The notes under the pieces were generated by a model. It saw only the letters and a list, made by a program, of their open reading frames with translations. It ran no database searches and had not been told where the DNA came from. DNA of 64,000 nt from Cryptomeria japonica. Lineage: Eukaryota > Streptophyta > Pinopsida > Cupressales > Cupressaceae. The position numbers and the translations under genes were made by a program. Position 1 is the first letter of the stretch, and each line of letters starts with the position of its first letter. Shown piece after piece: positions 34,844-47,887 of the stretch. Location: NCBI RefSeq assembly GCF_030272615.1, contig NC_081415.1:507113373-507177372 (forward strand), given 5' to 3'.

Positions 34844-36906
34844 TTATGTATAGAGATATACATGCCGGTTGTATACAAGCTTCAAAATATCTACATACAT
34901 AGACTTCAAAAATGAAAAATAAGTGTCCCAACCTTGCTTGAGAGAGTCAAGAATGGAGGTGAATCCATTTAAGAGACTACTGTAATACTCAATTGCCTCT
35001 GATTCGGTGGGATCCTCCTTCTTCATATTAGAAATACATTCAGTTTTACAAAATAATAAATTATCCAATCGGGGACCTATGAGATTCTGGAGCTTAGTTG
35101 CCTGCTTTATTGTGTTATCCCTTTCCTTCTCTAATTTCAAAATTTGATCCATGATTACCAAAATTGGACCATCCAAAGAACTTACAAGGTTAGCTGTCAG
35201 GTTATAAGAGTTAGAAATCTGAATCAAATTATTCCTATAGTCTGAAAGTTGCTTGTCTATGGAAGTTGTGATCTTGGAAAAATCTAGACAAGTATTATTA
35301 ACTTTACCTCCTTCCTCCAATGTAGTATTAATGGATTGCATGAAAATTTGGAGTTTACTCTTTTAAGATGCAATCATTTGTAAGAATGTTTTTTTTTCGG
35401 GCTTCAACAAATTTGTCCTTAGACTCAGTTATTGAAATTTTGAGCAAAGAATCATAATGCTTAGGAATGAAATTAATAATCTCCTCTAATTTAACATATG
35501 ATCTTGTGCTCTCTTGTGCCTTGAATTCAGGTACCAACCGATAAACACTTCAAAACTTTGTCTTTTGACTCCTCTTGAGCCAACTCCTGAGTTGCTTGTG
35601 CCTAAAGTGCAGCTGCCGCCAAATCTTCTCTATTGGAAACATCTTGTGATAAGGCTTGTCAAAACTAATAGAAAATTGTGACAAATTTCCTTTGGCTATA
35701 GATGTAGTGTCAATTGCCATGCTGACAGAAATATTTGTCACAATTTCCTTCCCTTTGTCTGTCAGAGATTTATTTATTGGATCCGTTGAATCCTTTATTT
35801 GTTGTGCACCGGTGGCTTTGCCACTTGGTACCTTATCCTAATCCTGTATATCCCCAACAACCTTATTTTTTGTATCCTTATCCTTATAAATAATATGCTC
35901 TATATTTTGTACATTATCTGTCGGGGTATTCTCTGCTGCAAAATTGGACTCACTAGTCGGTACAGTAGTAGCCGATGGAATGCTAATCGGTTGCTCAGTA
36001 TTTACTTTTTGTTCCTCAATATCTGTTGATTTCTTGTCCCCTAGTAACTGTATATTCTGTGATTGAACAAAACTAGGGCTCAAATCATAGCCTAAATTTA
36101 AAAGAATTCTGACCCAAATGTCTATGGTCTCCTTCCTGATTTCTTCAAATCTTTCTAACATTAAATTATTTATTGTGCTTTGGATTGAATTTAGATGAGA
36201 TGGTTTTATTAATCAAATCAGTAACCTCTGCCGGAGTTATTGATGGGCAAAGATTAACTAATTCAATTTCTTTCATCCGCCGGTCCAAATTTTTTGCATG
36301 TAACTTCTTGGCCTCTAGCTTATCATACAATTCTTTAGGCAAAAATTTCTCCAACTCAATCAATGCTCTATTGAAAGAATCAAGATATAAAAGAACATCT
36401 TCCTCGATCTGTTTCTTATCTTTCTCATCCAATTCATCAAAGAATGTAGAAATATTGTCTAAATTATGATCATTAATAATTTGATTAATAATGTCTTGAG
36501 CATCTAATTTCTTCTCGTCGGTTCTTCTTTTGGCTTCCGATTTAGACTGCTCATCTTACTTTGGCTTGCGTTTATGTATAATGGTAATTTTAGGTTTCCA
36601 GGGAGGCTCTTTAGTTGGTTCTTCCTTCTATTATTCCTTCTTCTCCCATACTACCCTTGCAAAAATGCCTTTCTTCTTTGGAGTAACCTTGATTTCTTCA
36701 TTTGATTCCGTCTCCTCTGAAGAAACTGTCATATACTGTCGGGTTGCCTTTTGTTTTCTCTTTACTTGTTTAGCCGGTTTAGAACTGTCAGACTCAGTGG
36801 ATGATGCTTCCGATTTCTTGGAAGACTTAGTAGGTACCGAGACCACATTGGGAGTGGCCCAAGCTACCTTCTTGGCTTCCCTCTCTTCCTTCCTTTTCTG
36901 TTTCAT
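34844..36906 (-). pseudogene. Cargo of the pol-less element, C-terminal half (K-rich then helical)
   Basis: Consecutive minus-strand segments. 36631-36906 alternates basic and Ser/Glu-rich runs (KQKRKEEREAKK, SSEETESNEE, TPKKKG), an NLS-like pattern also seen in the other cargo ORFs. 36166-36432 is charged and helical (KDKKQIEEDVLLYLDSF, LDRRMKEIELV). 35838-36161 is a low-complexity linker. 35355-35741 and 34844-35341 are helical with heptad-like leucines (MDQILKLEKERDNTIKQATKL) and end in an aromatic-rich segment. The pieces are separated by stops and shifts. No enzyme motif, signal peptide or clear membrane segment is visible. Unrecognised; probably one protein with 36970-38189. Confidence 0.5.
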
Positions 36907-36969
36907 TTCTTCTCTTCTCTAAGTTTCAAGAATTTTAACTTTTTGTTCTATTTTTGTCCTATCATGCCC

Positions 36970-38189
36970 TTAACTTATTAGAGTTTCTACTGCAACCTCA
37001 GTCATTTTTCTTGTGATTGTTGGTGCAACCTGTTCTTGGTGAACCTTCGGTCCTTTCTCCTGGGATGTGCCAAATTTGTGCTCTTTCTCATCAACCGGTG
37101 CTTGTAGTAGATGTTGTGCATAAGCATCCAGTGTGGCCTTGTTCACCTCATAACCCATTGGCATAATCCAGACTATTCTAGGTTGGACTACTTCCATCAT
37201 ACATTCATCCTTATTTACCATAAAACATATTGTATCTTTATTATTTTCTACTATAGATTTGGGGATTCTAGCTCTATTTTTTATTTCCTCCTGAAAAGTT
37301 TTGAAAAATACCCATAAATTTGCCTTTTTCAGTTTATCCCCTTGTCTATCCAAAATTTGGGCTATTTGGGTCGACCGATAGCCCACTGTATCTTCTCGTA
37401 ACCGGGAACAGTACCCAAAAAGTAGAATTCTAGGCAAATAACAAAAGAACCATACCAGAAGGTGTTTTTCTTGTCTTGTTTAATCTTCTAAAGGTTTGAC
37501 ATCAGCTCCTTCAACATCACACTATAGAGATCGTAGTGTGCATCCTCATTCACCATTTGATGAGCAATCAAAATGTTGTTACCAGAGATAGAGTTCAGTC
37601 GGTTTGACTGGAAAACTTTGTATCTGATTATCATTGCAACAAATTTAACATCAATTTCCTTTACATCATCAACTCTCATTGAACGACCATCGAAGGTGGC
37701 ACCAGTGAGTTTGTAGAGTTCTGTATTAGAGAGCTTGCACCTAGGGCTGGGTAGACCTCCAATCTTATGTAGGCAAGTGATGTTCTTAATTACCTCCTTA
37801 GTGATCTTATAGGGCCTATCCGACTAGATAAATTCTCCATGAATGCGGCTTAGTATGTATCGGACCCATTCTACCTCGTCGAATGTGGGAAAATCCATGA
37901 ACTGGGTGAAACCCTCCCTCTGCAAGTGGGTAAATTTTGGTTTCACCTAGTTGTTTGTGATCAAATTCTCAGTGAAGACACAAGATAACTCTTATCCTCG
38001 GAGCTCCTCAATGTCATAGTGAATATATGCCCTAATATCTTCGATGTGAAGAACACCATGGCAAACGCTCGAGAATGCTCCTAGTGGTTCATCCAAAAGG
38101 GATTTGAAGGGATGCTTCTTGAATTTAGGATGGGGGCGGTTCTTAATTTCCACCACCAAAGGAGTATTAACATTGGATGAAGAAGTCAT
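36970..38189 (-). pseudogene. Cargo of the pol-less element, N-terminal half
   Basis: The likely start is the ATG at 38187-38189 (MTSSSNVNTPLVVEI), followed by HPKFKKHPFKSLLDEPLGAFSS and VCHGVLHIEDIRAYIHYDIE to a stop near 37992. After broken sequence, 37488-37679 has VKFVAMIIRYKVFQSNR, then NILIAHQMVNEDAHYDLYSV. 36970-37437 has STQIAQILDRQGDKLKKAN and a proline-rich end with PTITRKM. The middle part recalls the second half of plant putative transposon protein domains, but the resemblance is weaker than among the cargo ORFs at 157-1035, 4586-5269 and 57893-60056. Function unknown. Confidence 0.45.
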
Positions 38190-38639
38190 GATATTAGATG
38201 TGGATACTGAAGCTAGGGTTTCTGTAAACGAAAATACCTCAAGATATTGCGGAATGATGAGATTGCTTTCGAGAGAAAATGCTTGCACAAATCACCTTGG
38301 ACACTTGAATGCTCTAGAAATCACTCTTTTGAATGCCCGATCACCGTGTGAATAAAATAACTTAAATTTTCCTTTTATCGTCGTTAACCCTAGTTTTCCA
38401 CTGTCATAAATGTTATCAGGAAGACTATCCAAGTCGCATAATCTGCAAGTAGGTTTTGGTAAACAGTTGAAGTCTTTTGAGTACCCATCTGCAATCAAAA
38501 TTCTCTGACTACAAATCTAATCCTAGGTATTTGGATGATCTTCAATGATTTGCTTACCCCTAAGGTAGAGTGCCTTAGTTACTGGTTGTTCGTGCTTCTA
38601 GTGCAGGACTTGATGGCTCTACTGGGTGTTCTGTCGATT

Positions 38640-39737
38640 GTATATCTAATCTCCTTACCCATATTTCCTCATATTGTTTTTTGATATCTTCCACCTTTTC
38701 CTTTCCTTCGTCATCTGCATTTCCATTAGTTACTAGTGGGTTCTTACTTTTGCAATATTTAGCAATATGTCCAATCTTGTTGCATGCATAACAAACAATA
38801 TTGTTCTTTTGAATTGCTTTGTTAAACCCTTGATTCCCTTGATTTCCTTGATTTCCTTTTGATAGCTATATGTCCAAATCTACTACATGCATGAAATCTT
38901 ATATTTCCAAGACCGGTGAATGATGCATTGTTTTGATTATTTCTATTTCCACACTGACTTGCTATATGACCATATTTATTGCAAACAAAGCATGTACCAT
39001 TGAATTGTGAGCATTAGGCTATCTTACCAGTGATTTTTGGTTCTGGTTGTTGACATGATTTTGCTTCTGACCGGATCCTTGATCTTGTTGTGCAGTACTG
39101 GAGCTTTCTACTTCTTCATAACCAAGACCTCTCTTGCCATTAGCATCTCTTTGACTCTTTAGTAGTTCATCAAGTTTGGCAGAGCTGGCTTAAAATTTGT
39201 CCTTGTATTCATTTGTAGTGACTAAGTCATATTTCATGATTATAATATGTCTCTCAAGTTCATGTTCATTGTTTCAGGACTAGACCAACTCAAGTCTCAA
39301 CATGTCATTCTCATGTGTCAGTTCATTGCATTCATCAGATCTGTCCTTCAATGCTTGAGCTAGGTTTTCTTCATTCTTCTTTCTGTCTTCAATCTCCTCG
39401 CACATTCTCATGGTTAAGGCTTGTATCTCATTCTTCAAGATAATGTTCTTTTGATTGAGTTTCTAACATTAGTCCTTCATAGCATCTTCCTCATCACTAT
39501 TCTGATTTTGCAATTGATCACAGAGTTCCTTCCTCTTGGCTTAAACAGTTGAAGGCTCTCCTTTCAATGAAATGATGTGCTCTCTGGCTTGCATTGGTTC
39601 AGTCTTTAGTTTAATGTTTTCCATCTGCTCATTATGAAGATCCTCAAGAGTAAATTGAAGTTGTTGTTGCAGACCGGTTTACATTGATTCCAAATTCTAG
39701 ATCTTCCTCAAGTGGTTAAACTTCTTCTGAGGAACTA
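38640..39737 (-). pseudogene. Gag remnant of the pol-less element: coiled coil and zinc knuckles
   Basis: Starts directly after the PBS, without a capsid region. Going left: a coiled-coil stretch with stops (LKGEP, CEEIEDRKKNEENLAQALKD, HENDMLRLEL), the KRGLGYEEVES motif near 39120, a Gln/Asn-rich linker, then three knuckle-like segments. CFVCNKYGHIASQC (about 38952-38993) and CYACNKIGHIAKYC (about 38750-38792) are intact CCHC; the middle one, HACSRFGHIAIK, is degenerate. Coiled coil, GLGYE and several knuckles are traits of Sirevirus-type gag. RNA binding is the inferred role. Confidence 0.65.
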
Positions 39738-39749
39738 GCTCTGATACCA
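39738..39749 (-). promoter_or_regulatory. Primer-binding site of the pol-less element
   Basis: TGGTATCAGAGC on the minus strand, five bases inside the LTR edge at 39755. Same initiator tRNA-Met primer as the inner copia element. Confidence 0.9.
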
Positions 39750-39754
39750 ATTTT

Positions 39755-40760
39755 TGGAATCCAATAACACTGAGAGGTGGGGGGTTGAATCAGTGTTCTA
39801 CCAGTAAAACTAATTCTGAACTTATTGTTTATGAACTGGTTAACAATAAATAAAATTAAAGTGCATAAACCAAATAACACATAAATAAGCAACACCATAA
39901 CACCAATATTTATACGTGGAAAACCTTGCAAAGGGAAAAACCATGGTGGGGATGATACCCACAATATCTATATACTTGATCAAGGTATATAAATATTACA
40001 TTGAGGGGATTTCACATGCAATCAGGCCAACTACCTAGAGCTCACTGCTCAAATAGAAGTCTCACTAACTTACACAATATTACAAAATGATTACAATAAA
40101 AAATGAACTCATAAGATGCATATAACCATGTTGGATAATTTTCGGTTTAAGCTTTGTTAACCCTCACTGTGTACCGGTTCACTGATGCTCTGTTCTGCCC
40201 TGTTCTGCTACCGGTTGAGACTGCACAAGTGAAACTGCGCACTAAAGCTTCCTATCGCTAACCAAAATGCATACCATGAATCTCTAATTAAATTGAAACC
40301 ATAATCGCATTCCAAAAATCATCATATAATCTATCGCGAAAAGATCTCCTTAAATACCCTATTAACTTTTCACCATGTTGGCTTCAATGAAGAATATAAT
40401 CCTGTCGGCTTTCGGATCACAAGGTATAACATATCTAATTCCGATGATTATGTCGACCTTCAAATGCTAGCAAAAATTCCATGAACGAAATAATCGGGGC
40501 CACAAGATATCTTAGTCGGGTCTCATCCTTAACTGGGTTCCAAATACACATTACCGGGATCAAGACTTAACCGGTTGCAATACAAAGTGAATATACTGGT
40601 TGAGTGTAATGAATACCGGTTAACCCAAACAAAGTAAAATGATAGATCAATGAATCTCAATGGAAGATATAGACACTAGAAGATGAGTTGCCAGATGAGT
40701 TGCCATCAATGACAACCCTAAGTGCCATTGGCCTTACCGGATGAGTGTCAATTGCCAACA
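39755..40760 (-). repeat. 5' LTR of the pol-less element
   Basis: 1,006 bp, plus-strand start TGGAATCCAATAACACTGAG, end TCAATTGCCAACA. Its partner is 25961-26825 plus 34498-34647. It contains the CCAATATTTATACGTGG / GGGAAAAACCATGGTGG block common to the copia-type LTRs of this window. Confidence 0.9.
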
Positions 40761-42410
40761 ACTTTAATATTTGTGACAGGAATACATAGCACACATGAAG
40801 ACAATGTTCATCCTAATGCCAAACATTTAGTGTATGTTCTTTGAGGATGTGTTCAAATCCCCGATATTTTCATTGGTTTGGATACAAATATGACACACCA
40901 AGTAGACTCTTTATTCGAGGGTCATTGACAATACCATAGCCCACAACTCGATACTCCTCCAACTCAAACAACCACGTCACCCCTAAGGGGCACCCTTTTT
41001 TTTTTGTTGCCTTTTTTCGAGAAATTAACCCAAAGAGGATTTCTCTTCAATTGACTATTTATCTTGGGAGATGCATGGTGAGTGATCTTGGGGGTGAATT
41101 CTTCCCCACCCTTGCACTATGATATTGTCAATGTATGGCAACTGACTCAGTTCAAGGTTTCTACTTCTATGGTTTGTAGTAAAGGTTTCGTTTGGCACAA
41201 CAAATGATAAACTCAATTAAGAGACTTCCCAACCTTTAAAATAAAGGCTTTTCACATAACAAGGATACTAGGGGAAGGCTATCAAATACACATTGCCGTT
41301 GGAGGGGATTTTCATCAGCCTCCACATTTGATTATAGTGGGTTGGTAAAATTGGCTTTAGCCATTGCCCACTTGGGTTGTTCCCTTCTCACTAGCCCCCT
41401 CAAGGCATTCAGGAAGGTAGGTCCTCTAAAGGTTTTAAATGCTTGAAAGTAAATAAAACATGAAAAGAGTGGGTTTGGCTTTTTGGTCACCCAATTAAGG
41501 GGAGAGCATATACCTACCACTCAAGACAAAGCACACAAAGTTATTTTTACCCTTCCAAAGCAATTGTTTTCTAAATCCTAATTGGAGATGTTGCTCCAAT
41601 CAAACATGGTGTTCTTTTAGTCCCACATAGCAATGATTTTCTAAAGTAGGAATTGGAAATCCTGGTCAACAAAATGAAAATTGTTGCAATAAAGTAAATT
41701 GTTTTGCAAAAGGGACAAGTTGATTGTTCTTTTTAACTTGCAAATAAAGATTGATTGTGAATTTTACCTTTGCAAGAAAATGAAAGATTTTTGTTCTTTC
41801 TAGAGCCCGAATTGAGGTGTTTTTGCTCCTAACTTGCAAGAAAATGAAGGTTTGATTTGCAATTCTTGCTAACCTTTGCAAGTGATATTCTTTTTAGAGC
41901 CCTAAAGAAAAGTTTGATTTATTTTAGAGCACCAAAATGAAATTGTGAGGTTCTTTTTACCAAAAATGAAATATTAATTCTTTTTAACCAACTTAAAAGA
42001 AAGCTAGAAAGAAATAAAAAATCCTAATTTAACTCCTTCAACTTGCAAGAATTTGTTAGAAACCTGCAAGAAAATAAGTTAGCAAAGCATAAAATCTCCT
42101 TGTGGGCTTAGCCTAAATTCCAAGTTTGGGTTACAATTTTTACCTTTGTTACAAATGCACTACAACAAATAATGTATGTGCTAAAAGATTTTACATATGT
42201 GTTATAACAGAGGACAAATGCGCTACAAAGTACCTCATATGCGCTAAAATAGACTACGTATGTGCTAAAATAATTTTATTAGACAACAAACCAGAAAAGA
42301 CAGGATAATCCATAGGAAACAAATGCACTAAGAGAATGTTTATATGTGTTGTAACAGAGCACAAATGCACTAGAACAGAGCACATATGCGCTAGAACAGA
42401 GCGTAGATGT
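40761..42410 (-). other. Proposed leader of element C, middle part
   Basis: No coding sequence is recognisable. About 41690-42090 contains decayed units of CTTGCAAGAAAATGAA and TTCTTTTTAGAGC. About 42126-42405 contains units of the type AAATGCGCTA.AA / CATATGCGCTA / TGTATGTGCTAAAA, in the reverse sense of the GCGCATATG units in the PMD intron at 11640-11775. It ends in the GATGT target site of element B and resumes at 61358 with GATGTGCTAC...TGTATGTGCTAAAAG. Confidence 0.5.
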
Positions 42411-42632
42411 TGATGAGATAAAATAATAGCTTTTATTTTTATGACTGATAAGTTTTTCCTATGTTTTAAGTTGCATATTGGGACAATTTTTGAGTCATGT
42501 GATGTATTAAAGTTTGACTATGTGCATTATGAATGATAGCTAAACCCATTGAAACCTTTATTGTTTTGACTTAATATTCCTGTAGCCATGCGGATTATTA
42601 TAGGTAATATCATGTGTGGATGTATAAATGTT
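42411..42632 (+). repeat. 5' LTR of element B, left part
   Basis: Starts TGATGAGATAAAATAATAGC and parallels 60148-60368 to GGATGTATAAAT, where the LINE is inserted. It ends with the LINE TSD (42617-42632). Confidence 0.95.
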
Positions 42633-43612
42633 TTTTTTTGGCAAGGTGGCAATGCCACTTGATATATTTTATTAATAATATAATTTTTACAATATATTTA
42701 AAAACTGGTTCAAATTGAGCTCCCAGAGAAAAGAACCAGCAAGAAAAACTCCGGTCATTACTCATCAACATGACTATAGAAGAGAAGTAGTGAGCAATCC
42801 TCTAGCTGGGGCTAGTTACAAAATAGAGATCAACAAAGGAGCATGCAGTCTCATTTACAAATAGGAGCATGCAAGCTCATTTTACAAAATAGGAGCAAGC
42901 AAGCTTATTTACAAAATAAGGACATGAAAAATAAATAACATAGGGTGCCCAGTGAATGAAAAAAAGAGCTCCGAAAAGAAAGAGGACTAAACCAACATCG
43001 AAGGACAGATCCATATTCATTGGATATCTTGAAGGCCCCGTAACAAAGAACTCCTGCAACCAAAATTGACATGCCCCTGCACCAAAAAACACTTGCAACC
43101 AAAATATATATACTACAGAACACAAAGAATTTACAAGAAACACAAGGGTCCAAAACATGACTGACACCAATGACATGAGATCTGCGGTCCCCCATTATAG
43201 AAGAATGCCAAAGGAGAAGAGGTGAATGTGGAAATGCTAGAGAAAAATGAAGCCCAAAATTTTTATGATGTAAATGAAAAGAAAGAGGAGATATATCATA
43301 AAAAATCTGACAAACCAAAAGAAGCGGCGTACAGAGATAATCATGAAAACAATGTCACGCCAAACTTTAAATGGCATATGAAGGACGGATTCCCAATGTG
43401 AAAATAGATATCTCCAAATTTCGCACCAGGAGAGAGTACCAAACACACGAACAACATCAATAACAACCAACTCATCATTAATGAATGCCAAGTGATGAAC
43501 GAGTAAAGCAAAGTACCTCAAATCAAAACCAAATGGAATTATGAAAAGGAATACCTCACCCAGAGAAGAGAATATCAACTCATATAAACGAGCAATCATA
43601 TAATAAGAAAGA

Positions 43613-46600
43613 TTAAATACTTGACTCTCTACAGGCTATACTTAATAGGTTTGGGAAGCTCATCGAATCACACCCCAATCGAGAGGAATCAATAATAGTT
43701 TCGTCACAACCCATATTAGCGAGGCAATCAGCCAATGCATTACCTTTATGATAAACATGTGAGATGATGAGGTGCTCAAACGTATCAAGAAGAGTCCATA
43801 TTTATTTAAGAATATACCGGAAATGCCAATTATTAGCTTTTCTTACCTTGCAAGCATGAATGATAACCGAATCACCTTCAATATGAAGGTATTTGAAATT
43901 CAAATCCTTAGCCATAACAAGACCTTCTAAAAGAGCACAAGCCTCGACCATATTATTTGTGCCAGAAGAAATTGGCATAGCTTTTAATGTTAATAAAGAA
44001 CCCAAATGATCACAAAAAACTATCCCTATTCCTGAATCACCAGGATTTCCATGGGAGGATCCATCAAAATTCAATTTACAAAAAGAGGCATTAGGAGGAT
44101 GCCATTTTATGGAATTTATGTCTATAGGTGTTTTCTGAATCCTTGGAAAGGCGGGTGATACATGAATAATGATACTTTTCCAAGAAGAAATCCTAAAATT
44201 GTCCCAGGAAGAGAACTCTGAATTCATATTAAAATATTTCTGAACATGAGCATTAACTTGCTCAATAATACTTCTTTCCAAAATCCCAAGAACAATAGAT
44301 AAATCCGATGAGTCACATCTAAAAATGCGCTTGTTTCTTTCCCACAAAATGGCCCATATGACTGAAGAAGGAATTATAAACCACAAACAAGCAAATAGAA
44401 AAGATGAATACAAAACTTGCCAAGACTGAAACTTGTCCCATAAAGATAAAGGCAAAGGGAATGAAAGAGATAACCTTTGGAGGACAAAATACCAACAACC
44501 ACTCGCAAACTCACAATGAAGAAAAAGATTATTGACATCTTCAGAAGCTTTACCACATAAGACACAAGAAAAGGAGACCGCAATATTAAATTTAACTAAA
44601 CGATCACTAGTCAAAATTCTATTTTGCAGCGTGAGCCAAGAAAAAACACCAGCTTTAGGTAATACTAAATTATTCCAACAGAACAAAAAGGCACAATGAG
44701 GAGCATTTTGATTGGCCATTTGTTGAACAACAAAATATCCTTCTTTAACAGAGTAGTTTCCCGATTTAGAAGGGCACCAAATAAGTTGATCTTTGATGTC
44801 AGAAAGGAAAGCCACCTGGTCTTGCAAAACAAATTTAAAATTTTGAATTTCCTGCAAGGACAATGGAAGAGTAGAGGGATCCTTCCATGAGACCATGTGA
44901 GAAAACAGATCAACACTATCTACATAATCAACCAATCTAATTCCCCATGATTGAGAAAGAACAACTAAAACAGAATCAAGAGAATCATGCTGCAAAAGAT
45001 GGGGAAAGCCATTCCAGGAGTCTTTCCAAAAAAGAATATCCTCCCCTGAATGGACCTACCAAGAGAGAAAATTAGAGACCACTTCCCTACATGAGATCAT
45101 AAAGTTCCAAATAGAAGACCCCTGAGGAGGATTAGAAATTGTGAAGATCCTAGTAGGATTATGGGAATCCAAATACTTAGCCTGCATAATTTGGCACCAC
45201 AAAGATTGGGGCTTAGTATACATAGACCAAACTAGTTTTCCCCCAAAAGCCCCATTTCTTTTAGACAAGTCCTAAATCCCAGCACCACCAACTTGCTTGG
45301 AAAGAGACATCTTGGTCAAAGAAATCAGTGAAATCTTTTTATCTTTTGTCATGTTATTTTTCCAAAGAAAAGATTGAATAATCTTTTCAATTTGGGAGAT
45401 GACTGATCTGGGAGCTTGAAGAATTGAGATATAGTAATTAGGAATGGCAGATAGGACCGTTTTAATGAGAAGTATCCTACCTAAAAGAGACAACCACCTA
45501 GCCTTCCAAGCAGAAATACGAGATTTAAGTCTCTCAATAATCAAATTCCAAAAAGAAAACTCAGCAGATCCCATAAAGAAAGGAATCCCCAAATAGGTAG
45601 AAGGAAGAGAGTCTACTAGGAAATCTAAGATATTCACAAGTCTATTAGCCACCAACTAAGGAGTATTAAAAATGAAGATCTTGGATTTATGGGGGCTAGT
45701 CTGTTGGCCAGATCCAGCAGTATAAGTATCCAGAATAAATTTAATATGAGTAGCCTCTTGAATAGAAGAAGACCCAATTAAAAGTGTATCATCAACAAAA
45801 AGGTTATGAGTGACTGAAATATCAGAATTAGGAATTAACACCCCTTGCCAAAATCCCAAATCCCTCTACTTAATAACCAATCGACTAAAAGCTTCTGTCA
45901 TAATGATAAATAAGAAAGGAGATAAACGATCTCCTTGTCTAACACCCTGGGTTAAAGAAAAGTATCCAGAGGGAGCTCCATTAATGATGATAGAAAATGA
46001 AGCAGTAGAAATACAAATCTTGATCCATTTACACCAGCTTTCAGAGAAACCAAATTTTCTTAAAACTTTGAGCAAAAAAGCCCAACAAACTTTATCACAA
46101 GCCTTTATCATATCAAGTTTGACCACAAAAGCTGGGATATTGGATGAATTTATGGAATGTAAAGTTTCATGAGCAACAATTGCTCCCTCATGAGTTTCTT
46201 GACCTAGAACAAAACCTCCTTGTTGAGGAGAGATGATACGAGGAAGGAGAATTTTAAGTCTTAAATAAATAGCCTTGGTGAAGATTTTGTAAATAGAGTT
46301 GCACAAAGAAATGGGTCTAAATTCAACAAAAGTTTGGGGATTCTTAGATTTCGGGATAAGGGAAATATAAGTGATGTTAAATTTTTTAAGGATATACCCA
46401 CCCCTCCTAGACTCTTCCAAAGCCATTAATAAGTCAAAACCAATAAAATCCCAACATTTCTGAAACAACAAGATAGTAAACCCATTAGGACCCGGAGCTT
46501 TGTCAAGGGCCATGGAAAAAACAACGGAATGAAGCTCATCTAAAGAAAAAGGCCTCATAAGAAAGTCATTATCCTCATGAGAAACAAGGGAGGGGATAGA

Positions 46601-47887
46601 ATCTAAAAGCAAATCCACATGATGATCCATAGAGGAAGAAGAAAAAGAAGGAGATAACAATTCCTAAAAAAAAGACACCCCCTCCTCTCTAATCTACTGA
46701 TTTGAATTAAGGACAGAACTAGACTTAGAATCCTTAATACTAAAAATTGTACAAGCAACTTGTTTAAGCTTGGCTGCAACTTGAAAGAAGACAGTATTCC
46801 TGTCACCTTCTTTAAGCCAAACATCACGAGACTTTTGCTGCCAATAGATTTCAACCCGGGAGCAAAGGATCTCCCAGTAAGCTTGCAATTTCTTTTGAGC
46901 ATCATTAGTGGAGGAATTAGTGCCATGTCTAATAATATCCTCATTAACAACCTTCAAATCACTGGCAACTGCCTCTTTTTCATGAAAAATATTCTTAAAG
47001 ACCAATTTATTCCAAGCCATAATTTGAGATTTCACAAATTTCAGTTTGGAATAAAATTGAAACATCTTAGTACCTTTGCAAAACAAAGCACTTATCTACC
47101 ATTGCTTAATAAAAAAAGAAAATGAGGATGAGTGAACCACATTTTATCAAACTTAAAAGAAGGTCTAATAGAGGGAACATGATCCAATTTATCAAAATTG
47201 AGCAAAACTGGGAAATGGTCAGAATTTGAGGAGGTAAGAATCTCAAAAGAAAATGAAAAGTTGCTCAAAAGTAGGTTTAGTGAAATAAGAAAATTGTCAA
47301 GGCGAGAGGCAATATAGCATTTAGATCTCCATTAGTCCAAGTGAAAGAACCATTAGAAGGGAAAATATCGAATAACGCATTGTCTTGTACAAAGGAAGAA
47401 AAGTCATCAATAACCTTCTGAGTTGTAGGATTACCCCCTCTTTTTTCATCCGGGGAAAGGAGAGCATTAAAATCACCCCCAAGCACAATAAAAAAATCAT
47501 CATATCGTAAAAATAATTTAGATAAGGAATCCCATAAGTCAATTTTATCTGAAGGAGAAGTTAGACCATAAATATTAAAAATGAAACAAAAGAGACTTCA
47601 AACCAGTCAACCTTTAACAACTGCCAATGAGAAGCAAAAGATAAAATCTCAACTTTGACTGATTTAGGATTCCATAGAGTTATAAGACCACCAAAAGCAC
47701 CCAAAGAAGGAACATGAACAACTTTCCAAAGGGACCATTTGGAAATTATGTTATCAAAAGAATCCTGAGAAAGTTTAGACTCTTGCAATAAGATGATATC
47801 CACTTTTGAAGAATCAAGAAATTTCTTGATCCTTCCCCTTTTGTTAGGGGCATTTAAGCCCCTGACATTCCAAGCTAAAATCCTCAT
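43613..47887 (-). pseudogene. LINE ORF2: endonuclease, RT and RNase H
   Basis: The start MRILAWNVRGLNAPNKR marks the APE-type endonuclease, with LLQESKLS and, after a shift, VLGGDFNALLSPDEKRGG and SFTWTN. RT (45866-46660 on) has DKAPGPNGFT, FRPISLCN.IYKI, QQGGFV.GQ, KLDMIKACDKV and GVRQGDRLSPFLF. Its active site, NLFVDDTLL, is F-V-D-D where F-A-D-D is commonest in plants. zf-RVT follows (FSWLTLQNRILTSDRL...CVLCG..ED..HLF-type). The C-terminal RNase H has FDGSSHGNPGDSGIG (D), NNMVEACALLEGL (E) and IEGDSVIIHA (D). Stops lie for example just after 46660 and 45866 and at 45656, 45272, 45056 and 43802, with two compensating shifts between 47086 and 47580. Confidence 0.95.

Larger units (their letters stand above)
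25961..40760 (-). mobile_element. Pol-less copia-type (Sirevirus-like) chimeric retrotransposon
   Basis: LTRs: 39755-40760 (5', 1,006 bp) and 25961-26825 plus 34498-34647 (3', split by the inner copia element). The PBS TGGTATCAGAGC is at 39738-39749 and the PPT at 34648-34662. The interior (34648-39754, about 5.1 kb) holds a gag C-terminal remnant with coiled coil and zinc knuckles, then a long unrecognised coding region. I find no protease, integrase, RT or RNase H motif. The order LTR-gag-cargo-PPT-LTR is that of a Sirevirus-type copia element whose pol is gone and whose 3' ORF remains. It would depend on proteins in trans. The flanking 5-mers TTTGT and ACTTT do not match. Confidence 0.75.

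Noticed and set aside
42126-42410. Extra LTR pair suggested by GCGCATATG-like units here and at 11640-11775
   Set aside because: The units are short and in opposite orientation, and no longer alignment could be followed; treated as shared leader or intron motifs.
45810-46172. Plus-strand 120-codon ORF
   Set aside because: It is the antisense shadow of LINE ORF2 RT; the minus strand has recognisable RT motifs over the same bases. The same applies to other plus-strand ORFs over minus-strand elements (4098-4663, 36530-36922, 46760-47125).
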